This document shows, piece by piece, positions 10,035 through 18,294 of a stretch of DNA of 30,165 nt. The stretch is taken from the NCBI GenBank assembly GCA_030374805.1, contig JARGSG010000157.1:1-30165 (forward strand), given 5' to 3'. The notes below the pieces were generated by a model that was given only the letters and a program-made list of their open reading frames with translations, ran no database searches and was not told the DNA's origin. The first letter of the stretch is position 1. Each line of letters begins with the position of its first letter. The position numbers and the translations under genes were made by a program. This DNA is from Gracilaria gracilis. Taxonomy: Eukaryota > Rhodophyta > Florideophyceae > Gracilariales > Gracilariaceae.

Positions 10035-10973
10035 CAGTAATCCCGCGCTATAAGGATGCGGAGCATATACGCTCCTTGCATCCTTGTAAGCCAGTTAAGA
10101 ATATATCGAGGGACCTAAACAGTTAACTACAGAATGACCTCTAACTCACTGGTTTCTAGAAAAGAACGAGTCAATATAGCATCACCCAATCTAGTAAAGC
10201 TTTCTCGAATTGAGGGAATAATCCTTGACGTGCTCGATAACGATTACTTTTTGCAGTTTGTTTTGAATATGTGCTGCTCAATATTCGCGATACAGTGGCT
10301 TGACCTGGCGTCTTTTTCAGTTTGAATCGGTTTTTTGCCCAAAGTGCAAGAGTGTTCTGGTCGGAGGGGAGGCATTCTTCCTGACGCCGTTGGTATTCGC
10401 TACGTAACTCGTTCTTCTGTTCGATGGTTAACGCAATGCGGCTGGTCATTGTGGCGGCAGATGGGCAAGGCAATGTGAGAAAGGAGAGCAGAAATGAGGA
10501 CCAGAATGCAACGGGTTGCTTCTTTATATGTAGAGTTTAACTTTGGTACTGCTTTGATGAATATATTACGTGTTCCTGCTTGGATTGGACTTGTAATCGG
10601 CTATTGTTCTAAACATCCTTTTGGTTTCGTGTTTCCTCTTGTATTGCAGCATTGTGTCGTGTACCGCTTTGTATTAGAGCACGGTTTCGTGTCCTGATTT
10701 GTATTGGAGCACGCAGAAGATGTACTTCAACTGCATCACGTCATGTTGGGAAGCGTACAAGGTATCCTTGTAGCAAGGGAACCATGTATCATAGAATGAG
10801 AAAATATGATACATTTGGTTTTTTTGATTCATGATTTGTATTCTTATATCCTTTATTCATACGAAGTGCTCTGGAGGGCCTTCCAGGTGGGTTCTCGTTC
10901 TCATGGACTGAATTCGCATCCTTGTAACGTAGAAATCCTTATTACGCGGGATCCCGATATCGAGGGTTTACTG
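10035..10973 (-). mobile_element. pogo-like (Tc1/mariner superfamily) DNA transposon, internally deleted
   Basis: A 939-bp unit is bounded by CAGTAA-t/a-CCC ends in inverted orientation (10035-10044, and the complement at 10964-10973) and flanked on both sides by TA (10033-10034, 10974-10975), the target duplication of the Tc1/mariner superfamily. A further matching block, CCCGCGc/tATAAGGAT-like, lies just inside each end. The 12-mer GCATCCTTGTAA occurs near both ends (10078-10089, 10916-10927). Left of centre a hairpin AAGGATGC-GGAGC...GCTCC-tt-GCATCCTT (10052-10085) is almost perfect. Inside is only the DNA-binding N-terminus of a transposase, so the element could move only with help from another copy. 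Confidence 0.85.
10171..10449 (-). pseudogene. Truncated pogo/CENP-B-type transposase, DNA-binding part
   Basis: The start is ATG 10447-10449 (the in-frame TTG upstream is not needed) and the frame gives 92 residues. Residues 1-60 form a helix-turn-helix of the CENP-B/pogo N-terminal type: ALTIEQKNELRSEYQ, then ALWAKNRFKLKKTPGQATVSRIL with the recognition helix. The tail LFPQFEKALLDWV is the usual first helix of the second CENP-B-type DNA-binding domain. The frame stops (TGA) right there, and only 136 bp remain to the end of the transposon. The catalytic DDE region of the family (normally another 300 residues or more) is therefore deleted. If expressed, such a fragment could bind transposon ends without cutting. 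That is inference. Confidence 0.8.
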
Positions 10974-10975
10974 TA

Positions 10976-11879
10976 GTACACAAATGCTAAACTCCCTAAA
11001 ACAACTACAAAATACTCGTGCATTCAACACAGAATTGCCAAAACTCACGGAAAATAGGCTTGAAGTTTTTTCAAGAAACTGAAAAAGCTTGTCAAGAAGA
11101 TATCAGTTAATTTTCAGTAAACAAGTACGATGATTGGAATAAAGACACACTTATAGAACACCCAGTTTTTGATACTTTCTACGAAGTTGTAGAACTTGGG
11201 GTTATAAACATGATGAAATACGCCTGAAATGAGCTCGAGGATCTTTTTAAGAGATCAGAGAGGTTTAGGTCTTCCGCTTGGAAGAAAAGTGGTAGAAATG
11301 AATCGCCCATCTTCTGTTTCAACATTTTATTTAACACTTTGAATGGTTGAAAAGTCGGGGGAACATGGGATTCTTTCGCCCGTTTATTTTGAATAAAGAC
11401 AGGAACTTTTCACAGATCTGGGAATACTTCTGGCAGGTTTTCTGAAACAGACTTTATTGTACACTAAGTCATGGGAATTGGCGAATTCTTTAAAAATTTA
11501 CATGTAACGGAAAAGAATAAGTTTTTTAAACCTTTCAGTATTGTCAATATGCAACTGATGTTTCATCCTTGCCCTTAAATCGACCACAGTGTTCAAAGGA
11601 AGGGGGCCAAAAATTCAAAGCACAAACTTTACGGACAAAATGTGGAAGTGTGAGCGTTATCGTGTAGATTGGATCCAACCAGGATCCGTAGCAGTAAAGG
11701 AAAACCTAGCAGTAAAGGAAAACCTCGAATTTAATAAAGAGCCATGGGCAAAAACTAAGAAGGAGAAGGTTTTGAACGTTAGTGATGGGCGGTCATCATG
11801 GACAAGGGCTACGTTAGAATGAAGAGGAATATCGGATTTATTGTTTCAAAATAGAGACTTGAGACAATGAAGCTGATCT
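10976..11879. other. Intergenic, nothing recognised
   Basis: AT-rich DNA. The plus frame 11589-11822 opens only from GTG and has no motif. It contains the perfect 18-bp tandem duplication TAGCAGTAAAGGAAAACC at 11689-11706 and 11707-11724. Confidence 0.5.
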
Positions 11880-11900
11880 ACACGCCGTTCTGCGGCGTGT
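11880..11900. repeat. Perfect 8-bp GC-rich stem-loop
   Basis: ACACGCCG, loop TTCTG, CGGCGTGT. It opens a GC-rich stretch (about 11880-12110) about 400 bp downstream of the NB-ARC/WD40 stop codon. No T-run follows on either strand, so it is not a simple terminator. Confidence 0.6.
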
Positions 11901-12292
11901 GACGGACTGCCACAGGCGTACGCGCAAGCCGCTGCGCTACGTACGCGACTCGCAGTTCGGGGGAAAAGTGCGAGCGCAGGGCGCTGCCGTAAGCACTTGG
12001 CGGCCGGGCAGGCGCCGGCGACGCAGATTTTGCGACAAGTGACGGCGGGCGCGTTACAGTTCCTCAACTCGGCCTCAACTCGGATGCTTCGCACGGCGGA
12101 CAACGAGACTTGCGTGGTTGACTGAGCACAACGTGCAGAGTAAGAAGTAGTCCAAAGTATCAAAGTATCTACCACCACAAAGTTACTCACTAACGGCGTA
12201 AAGTTCTGTAAAGTGTGGATGGGGAAACGGTGGCGCATACGGGGCAAACGATTAATTAACGCCAATTTCTCTGTAATTATTCCGCGCCCAAT

Positions 12293-15200
12293 TTACTCCG
12301 TAATTATTCTGCAGTGCCCAAATTCGGAGTCCGAGTACCACAGCTCACCGAAGCGATCCACGTAGCCGTCGCTCGTTCCGAGCCGCACGTCGCTGCCGTC
12401 TGCCTGCCGATGCGTCACTGCACTGGTCCCGCTCCAGCCCTGGGCGAGTCTGGAGGTGGAAAGGCGCTGCTGCTGCAGCGCGCGCAGCTTGGCGCCCCAC
12501 GCCTCGTCGTCACTCGTCGCAACGCACGCACCGTCGCCCACGCGCCAAATCCTTCCCTTTCCTGTGAACCCTTCCCGCGACACAACGTACGACCCGTCCT
12601 CGTTCAGGCCCACCTCCATGACCGCCTCGTCGTGCTGCAGCGGCCGCGCTACCTCCTCTCCGTTCGCCATATTCCACACGCGAACAGTTTTGTCCCCCGA
12701 CCCGGACACTACCCACTTGCCGTCGTAGCTCCACGCCACGCAGTACACGTGGTCGTCGTGAGCCGACATTGTGTATGTCAAACGCCGCTCGCTGTGCACC
12801 GTCCACACGCGCACCGTGTGGTCTGCTGAGCCGGACACCACCTGCGTCCCATCCGCGCTCCACGCCACACTGAACACTTGGTCCTCGTGGCCAATCAGCG
12901 GCGCTCCCAGCGCTTGCCCGCTGTCCACATCCCACAGTCGCACGCTCTTGTCAACTCCGCCCGACGCCACACGTTTTCCATCGGCGCTCCAAGCTACGCA
13001 ACGCACAAAGTTTGTGTGCCCAACGAGCGGCTCCCCCACCGCTCGGCCGCTGTCAGCGTCCCACACGCGCACGCTCTTGTCCCGGCCGCCCGACGCAAAC
13101 CGCCGCTCGTCCGAGCTCCACGCAACACAGAACACCGCAGCGGTGTGCCCAACAAACGCCTCTCCCACCGCCGCTCCGCTTCGCACATCCCACATGCGAA
13201 CCGTGCAGTCGTCGGAACCGCTCAACGCACGCGTCTCGTTTCGGTTCAGCGTAACGCAATTCACCGGTGCTGTGTGTCCGCACTGCGCCTGTGCAACGCT
13301 CTCTCCGCTCTCACCCGGAGCCCACACTCGCGCGCTCCAGTCCCTTGATCCGGACACAATTTGTCTTCCGTTTCCGTTCCACCTCACACAATACACGTCG
13401 GCCGTGTGACCAACGAGCGGCTGTCCAACAATCTGTCCGCTGCTCACGTCCCAAACGCGCACGGAGCTGTCCGTCGAGCCGGACACAACACGTGTGCCGT
13501 CCGCGCTCCATGAAGCGCAAAGCACCCAGCCGCCGTGCCCAACCAGCGCCGCTCCCACTTGCTGTCCGCCTTCCACATCCCACACGCGCACGCTTCTGTC
13601 ATTCGAGCCGGATACAATTCGCTTTCCGTCCACACTCCACGCCACACAACTCACAAGGTCAGTGTGTCCAACCAGCGCCTGCCCCACAACTTCTCTGCTC
13701 TCCACATTCCACACACGAATCGTGCCGTCCCTCGAGCCAGACGCAACACGCCTCCCGTCGCTGCTCCACGCAACGCAGTCAATGCCACCCGTGTGACCAA
13801 CAAGTGCGTGTCCCACAGATGATCCGCTGCTGGCTTCCCATACACGAACAGTTTTGTCCAAAGAACCCGACGCTATCAAACTGCCGTCGTCACTGACAGC
13901 AACGCACTGTACCTGACCATCATGACAGCTACTACTCTGCGTTGTCTGCCCCGTTTCCGTATTCCATATCCATATCGCCCCATGCGGAAGTCCGATCACC
14001 ACCATCTTCAAATTCGATGATAACTCAACACAGTTCTGCAACTCATAGTTATTCATGTCCATCCAAATTTCGTCGCACTCCTGTCGTTGTGATTCAGAGA
14101 AACCGCTTGCAAAGTTGTATTGTGTAACTCCGACTGTTGTTCCGTTGACCCAGCAACACGAAAGCCGCTCTTCATCCATTTGAACTGAATAAGCAATGCC
14201 ATAAACTTTAACAATGTCCAACGAAGTCGTACTTGCCCTTTGCAAAAATCCCACCGACGCCTTTGCCCATGGCTTCGGTGCACGTGCTTCCATCTCTGCA
14301 ACAAACTGCTTCGTTGTATCGCACACTGTCGAGAAGCTCAACAGTCTTCCATGGATCTGAAACCAAGCCTCTCTCACCGTATTGTTCTCCAACACAAAAG
14401 TGCAACCCATACGAGCCGCTCTCCGAACCATCTCCATGTGCCTCACCAATTCATCATTCCCACCTTCATGAACTTCCGCAACCTTCTTTCCCATACTCAA
14501 ATCGCGTTCCACTGCCGAAATTCCGTTGTTTACCAGACGATGCACTATCCATTCCGGCTGCAATAGCAGCCACAAAAGCTGTGTCTCGTATCTCGCACCC
14601 CGGAGTGCCCGACACACGTTGTCGTGGATATAATCATCATCTCGCATATTCCACCATTCCCACTTTCCGCTCTCGATTTCTGCCCTTGGCTCAACTTCTT
14701 CCGCAGCCTGCTCGCTGCTCTCATCAATGCTTCCGCTCACGTTGTAGCAACACATTTTGCGATACCAACGCTTCAAACAACTCTTCTCTCTCGAAAGCGA
14801 CTCAACACCTCCTTCTTCCGATGGTGCCTTCACTTCCGCTCTTCGTGCTTCCTCACCCACACACTTTTCGTGCCCGATGTAGTTATCAACGAGTGATCGC
14901 CAGCATGTCTTCACCTCGTATCTTTCCGAGGCTTTTCGAAGTGCAATATCGAGGATGACATCATGCAACTGAACCCATACGTCTGAGTTGAGCCTAAACC
15001 TACGTACAAGATTCACCTCATCGAACGCTTTCACAACTTCATCAGTTCTCTCTAGATCGCAAAATCCCCACAAGTTTCGTAACATGTGAATCGGCACCCT
15101 CTGCTGCTTCTCAACAACACACAAAGCGCGAAACATCTCGTCGAAAGAAATGTTATCGCGATCAGACTGCAAAAAGTCCAACGCCGAATCTGCAATAATC

Positions 15201-16459
15201 CTGACCGAACCGTAGGCTTCTGCATCACCATCCGCTATGCTTTGTTCCTTTGAAAGAATCCGATCGTACACATGCTCCCAAGAGCGTGCAACGTCATCCT
15301 TGAATTGCCTGCTCTCCCTTCGCACCATCTCGCCCACAACTCCTAGTGCCACCGGAAGCCCATTGCAGATACGCAGCAAACCTCTTACTGCTTCTTCATT
15401 CCTTTGGGCCAAGGGCGATTTCCAATCGAAATCTGCATGCTCCATCAACATTTCCCGCGCTTTGTCGCTGTACGTTTCCAGCGCTTTAAACTCAATCTTT
15501 TTGTCACATGCGTCCATGAGCTTCTGCGATCTTGTTGTGTACACTAGGCGGCTGTTTCCGCTCAACAGTGTTGCCAGAACTCTTGGCACTGTCGTAGAAA
15601 TGCCGTTAACCAGCCATATGTCATCGATGAGTAAAAGGCATGTTTGGTTCCTAAACCAAGTTCTCGCAGCATCTACAGCTTCCTGTAACTCTTTCGAGCC
15701 CTTCAACCTTTCGCCCAGATATTCATTGCCAGTAAGTTGCACCAATTTAGCAATTCCTGTTATGACTTGTGATAACGTAGCATGGTTTCCTAGTTGAATG
15801 TACAGCACGCCTCCAGTAAACCTTCGCTTGATATCTTGAACCTCCGCCAGGCCTCGCAGTGCACATGTCTTACCAACACCGCCCATCCCGACGGCTACTA
15901 CTCCAACTATCCTGGAATTACCCTCTTGCAACACAGCGGCCTTCAGCTTGCCTTCGCATGTTGAAGTAGAGCCATAATCCAATACGAGTCGTGGTGGGTT
16001 CAGAGGCACATTACAATCGGGAACGTAAGCATGGTGCATGGCCTGTTGTTGAAGCTCTCTGGACACCGGTGCAACTCTTTCGCTTAGAAACTCCAAGCAC
16101 TTGTTCACATTTTGTTGACATTGATCTAAGATTTGCTTCATGCGATTGACGCGATCGGTGTACGTTGCAGATGCGATTCGCGACTGCCACCTGTCGAGTG
16201 CCTTGAAGTCCTCCTCCATGGTTGTGAGATGCGTGTGTAGTACGGTGGCCATTATGGGGTCATGGGCAACAACTGATTCCAGCGTGGGGGTCAGACGTTG
16301 AACATCTGCTACATGGCGTTGAAGTAGATCCAGCTTGGTGCGGTTGTCGCTGGTGAGGTCCTGGCGTTCGCGCAAGCGGTTTACGAAAGCAGGAACCTTG
16401 TCACAAAAAGACACCAAAGCGCCAACCACTCCGGCGGCCGCTGCTACAACCTCTGCCAT
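12293..16459 (-). CDS. NB-ARC/WD40 protein (NLR-like STAND ATPase)
   Basis: A 1,388-residue single-exon protein. The start is ATG 16457-16459; an upstream in-frame TTG is disregarded. Residues 1 to about 150 are an alpha-helical N-terminal domain of unrecognised type, probably the effector or signalling part. The NB-ARC ATPase follows: P-loop GMGGVGKT (191-198), Walker B/kinase-2 LLLIDDIW (275-282), sensor RLVYTTR (304-310), GLPV (367-370), and an MHD-like LHD (498-500) in the winged helix. A linker (about 540-840) leads to WD40 repeats from about 844 to 1316. Ten are canonical (GHT..V.CVAWS.DG..V.SGS.D.SVRVWD), with degenerate ones at each end, enough for two propellers as in APAF1. Proteins of this plan are inactive ADP-bound switches that oligomerise when the repeat sensor detects a ligand. 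All nucleotide-binding motifs are intact. The ligand and output are unknown. Confidence 0.93.
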   Translation of the reverse strand: MAEVVAAAAGVVGALVSFCDKVPAFVNRLRERQDLTSDNRTKLDLLQRHVADVQRLTPTLESVVAHDPIMATVLHTHLTTMEEDFKALDRWQSRIASATYTDRVNRMKQILDQCQQNVNKCLEFLSERVAPVSRELQQQAMHHAYVPDCNVPLNPPRLVLDYGSTSTCEGKLKAAVLQEGNSRIVGVVAVGMGGVGKTCALRGLAEVQDIKRRFTGGVLYIQLGNHATLSQVITGIAKLVQLTGNEYLGERLKGSKELQEAVDAARTWFRNQTCLLLIDDIWLVNGISTTVPRVLATLLSGNSRLVYTTRSQKLMDACDKKIEFKALETYSDKAREMLMEHADFDWKSPLAQRNEEAVRGLLRICNGLPVALGVVGEMVRRESRQFKDDVARSWEHVYDRILSKEQSIADGDAEAYGSVRIIADSALDFLQSDRDNISFDEMFRALCVVEKQQRVPIHMLRNLWGFCDLERTDEVVKAFDEVNLVRRFRLNSDVWVQLHDVILDIALRKASERYEVKTCWRSLVDNYIGHEKCVGEEARRAEVKAPSEEGGVESLSREKSCLKRWYRKMCCYNVSGSIDESSEQAAEEVEPRAEIESGKWEWWNMRDDDYIHDNVCRALRGARYETQLLWLLLQPEWIVHRLVNNGISAVERDLSMGKKVAEVHEGGNDELVRHMEMVRRAARMGCTFVLENNTVREAWFQIHGRLLSFSTVCDTTKQFVAEMEARAPKPWAKASVGFLQRASTTSLDIVKVYGIAYSVQMDEERLSCCWVNGTTVGVTQYNFASGFSESQRQECDEIWMDMNNYELQNCVELSSNLKMVVIGLPHGAIWIWNTETGQTTQSSSCHDGQVQCVAVSDDGSLIASGSLDKTVRVWEASSGSSVGHALVGHTGGIDCVAWSSDGRRVASGSRDGTIRVWNVESREVVGQALVGHTDLVSCVAWSVDGKRIVSGSNDRSVRVWDVEGGQQVGAALVGHGGWVLCASWSADGTRVVSGSTDSSVRVWDVSSGQIVGQPLVGHTADVYCVRWNGNGRQIVSGSRDWSARVWAPGESGESVAQAQCGHTAPVNCVTLNRNETRALSGSDDCTVRMWDVRSGAAVGEAFVGHTAAVFCVAWSSDERRFASGGRDKSVRVWDADSGRAVGEPLVGHTNFVRCVAWSADGKRVASGGVDKSVRLWDVDSGQALGAPLIGHEDQVFSVAWSADGTQVVSGSADHTVRVWTVHSERRLTYTMSAHDDHVYCVAWSYDGKWVVSGSGDKTVRVWNMANGEEVARPLQHDEAVMEVGLNEDGSYVVSREGFTGKGRIWRVGDGACVATSDDEAWGAKLRALQQQRLSTSRLAQGWSGTSAVTHRQADGSDVRLGTSDGYVDRFGELWYSDSEFGHCRIITE
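12512..13930 (-). repeat. Tandem 129-bp repeats encoding the WD40 array
   Basis: About eleven head-to-tail units of 43 codons. Adjacent units share long stretches at nucleotide level (for example the GTCGGACACAC-type start and the TCCGTGCGCGTGTGGGA-type end, read on the minus strand). Differences cluster in the residues just after GHT and in the fourth-strand segment. Local GC content is higher than in the rest of the gene. The uniformity suggests recent unit duplication or gene conversion. Confidence 0.9.
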
Positions 16460-16770
16460 GGTTTTGTCGGTACGCAAACGACGGGAGGATGAAGAAACGG
16501 TGATCGATGGCGGTATACTACAACGAGTTGCTGCGAACAGACCGTGAATGAATATGTTCGACTTCGGTGCGGTGCGAGAGTGGTCTTTTGGTCTTTAGTA
16601 AAGAATGCACATCAGTGCAGCAATGCTTCCCAAAAGTATTTACAAATCGAAACGGAAAGACGCACAACCATGTCTGCCGCTCCCAGTTGGCACAGGTATC
16701 TACCGCTGTAGGCTTCACGATGGCCAACTCATCGAATTAAATGTGTGGCGCAGAGCGTCGCGTGAATTTG

Positions 16771-17049
16771 CTTGCAGCTCTTTGTTGGCTGCAAGTTGGC
16801 AGTAGGCACCGCAGGAGGATTCTTCCTCCACCAGGAAACAGAAGATCGTTTATAGCCACAGGCTATTGGCTGCAGCGGCGCGGTGTTTGTTGGCACAAGG
16901 CAATCTTGTGCGGCGAGATCCACTCTCGAGGGAACGTTAGTCTCGGAGCATGTTGACATGCGTCGGCCTCGCGCAAGGCGAGAGCGCAAGAGACACGTAA
17001 ACATTACTCTACACGTGTACTTATGCCGTTGCTCTGGGAGCATGCGGCA
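16771..17049. repeat. Cluster of consecutive short stem-loops (block A)
   Basis: Nine hairpins follow one another in 280 bp: 16771-16795 (CTTGCAGC/GCTGCAAG, 8 bp), 16814-16829 (6 bp), 16852-16866 (ATAGCC-aca-GGCTAT), 16893-16911 (GCACAAG-gcaat-CTTGTGC, 7 bp), 16914-16928 (5 bp), 16948-16961 (5 bp), 16968-16982 (5 bp), 16993-17018 (6 bp) and the nested 17024-17049. By a rough estimate fewer than one stem of 6 bp or more would be expected by chance at these loop sizes. No coding frame explains them. The block is upstream of the NB-ARC/WD40 start and just outside the piggyBac element. Architecturally it resembles the longer block at 24328-25030. Confidence 0.7.
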
Positions 17050-17367
17050 AATTCACAAACAAGGGGTCTTGACGAGATTCGTAATTTGAGATTAGTCTTT
17101 TTTACAAATTGTAGTGCGCAAGCACAATTAGGTGTAGAAATTACAAAAAATGAGAGTAAAGAGTTATCTGGTTTCAATGTTTTTGCACTTTACTTGTGCT
17201 GTCCGAAACGTACATCCAATGCCTTACAGTCAATTCAGAACTGACGTTCAATAATACGTAAACCGATTTCACGCATTGTGCGCACTAAACTAGAAGTACT
17301 GTTTCGCACATTATTCTTTCTTTGCAAGATAAAGTTTTGAAGTTCAAGAGACAAAACTGAATGTCCT
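17050..17367. other. Flank of the piggyBac element, no gene recognised
   Basis: A plus frame (17023-17244) is open but has no motif. The sequence becomes AT-rich toward the TTAA insertion site at 17368. Confidence 0.4.
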
Positions 17368-17387
17368 TTAACCCTTTTGACCCTAAA
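17368..17387 (+). repeat. Left end of piggyBac: TTAA duplication plus 16-bp terminal repeat
   Basis: TTAA (17368-17371) is followed by CCCTTTTGACCCTAAA (17372-17387). Identical, in inverted orientation, to 21630-21645. Confidence 0.97.
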
Positions 17388-17391
17388 AGCT

Positions 17392-17417
17392 CTTATCGCT
17401 GTTGAGATAGCGATAAG
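17392..17417 (+). repeat. Left subterminal hairpin of piggyBac
   Basis: Stem CTTATCGCT/AGCGATAAG (9 bp, perfect), loop GTTGAGAT, starting 20 bp from the tip. The loop is identical to that of the right-end hairpin, whose stem has a different sequence. Probably part of the transposase-recognised end structure (inference). Confidence 0.9.
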
Positions 17418-17556
17418 AAGGGCCAATTAAAATCAAGAACCACGGTCACAACGGGTGGTTCACACCGCTGGTATGGTTGACTGACTGCGAGCCATGGACG
17501 CGTAGATTTCAATCGTTTTCAAAAACGCATTGAAGCGCTCTTCTGTGCAAACTCAG

Positions 17557-18114
17557 ATGCCATTTTTGCAAGCCTCTGTTCAGACGGGATATCGCGTACG
17601 CAAGCACGCCCGTTCAAACTCTTCTTTCCCTGTCTTCCCCACGAAGCCATCTCATTACAAGATGAGCAAACAAGAGAGTAAGAAGCACACACCGCTCCCT
17701 TCTGAATATACATCCGACGCACCCATCTATAGCATTAAGGGCAACACCGCCAAGCCAACAACTTGCATCTGCGACCCTAAGCCATCAGAAGCGACAGCAT
17801 TACCACCAATTCTTCCAGAGCTCACAACGCATAACAAGGACTTTGCATGTCCTCAATGCGGTGGAACGCCTTGTTACTGCACGCAGTTTGGTCGTGCCGT
17901 TATCGAAAAAGTTGAGGCAGACTTGCAATCCTCTTCATCGTGTTACACAGACAACAATTTTGCGCGAAAAAAAGCGTACAAGGCATTTATTTACGATCGT
18001 TATGGAATAGTTGGTAAAGGTGTACGTATTCAAATACCCAACTGTGTGTTGGAAGGTATTCGCCGACGATGGCCAGACAGGGTTGGCTTTTACATGGGAT
18101 TCAAGTTGCATTAG
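17557..18114 (+). CDS. Cargo protein with P2X7 ballast-like (P2RX7_C) domain
   Basis: 185 residues from ATG 17557. A second ATG at 17662 (150 residues) has the better context (A at -3) and may be the true start. The first half is Pro/Ser/Thr-rich and disordered-looking. Residues 96-185 resemble the cytosolic ballast domain at the C-terminus of P2X7 receptors: a cysteine cluster (C98, C101, C106, C108, C129), then AYKAF-x4-YG-x-VGKGVR-x-x-IPNCV-x4-IRRRWP and a terminal YMGFK. In P2X7 that domain binds two zinc ions and a guanine nucleotide. Here C163 in PNCV is the sixth cysteine, matching the P2X7 pattern. No receptor or transmembrane part is present, so this is a free-standing soluble form. 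It lies inside the piggyBac element, on the strand opposite the transposase. Its role in the element or host is unknown. The family assignment is from motif reading only. Confidence 0.75.
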   Translation: MPFLQASVQTGYRVRKHARSNSSFPVFPTKPSHYKMSKQESKKHTPLPSEYTSDAPIYSIKGNTAKPTTCICDPKPSEATALPPILPELTTHNKDFACPQCGGTPCYCTQFGRAVIEKVEADLQSSSSCYTDNNFARKKAYKAFIYDRYGIVGKGVRIQIPNCVLEGIRRRWPDRVGFYMGFKLH

Positions 18115-18130
18115 CCGTTCTTGAGCTCCT

Positions 18131-18247
18131 GCTGCTCCGCATCGCTACTCCGCCTCGCTGCTCCGCCTCGCTGCTCCGCCTCGCTACTCCGCCTCGCTAC
18201 TCCGCCTCGCTGCTCCGCCTCGTTACTCCGCGTCACTACTCCGCCTT
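18131..18247 (+). repeat. 13-bp minisatellite, nine units
   Basis: Nine exact-length units of GCT-A/G-CTCCGCCTC, the last two slightly diverged. It begins 16 bp after the stop codon of the ballast-domain gene and ends directly against the TATA box at 18250. Iteration of a CpG-containing motif in a proximal-promoter position could provide multiple protein-binding sites (inference). Confidence 0.95.
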
Positions 18248-18249
18248 GC

Positions 18250-18257
18250 TTTATAAA
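18250..18257 (+). promoter_or_regulatory. TATA box for the second cargo frame
   Basis: TTTATAAA within the palindrome CTTTATAAAG (18249-18258), 38 bp before the ATG at 18295. This predicts a leader of only about 10 bases. Confidence 0.55.
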
Positions 18258-18294
18258 GCCAGTGAGCTCGTAACAGAGTGGAAGACTAAAGCAA

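Noticed and set aside
11846..12265. 139-residue minus frame downstream of the NLR-like gene
   Set aside because: Starts at TTG, Cys/Ala/Arg-rich from a GC-rich patch, no motif.
12314..13896. Several plus-strand frames opposite the WD40 repeats
   Set aside because: Shadows of the repeat array: the same residues recur every 43 codons, and the real protein with all motifs is on the minus strand.
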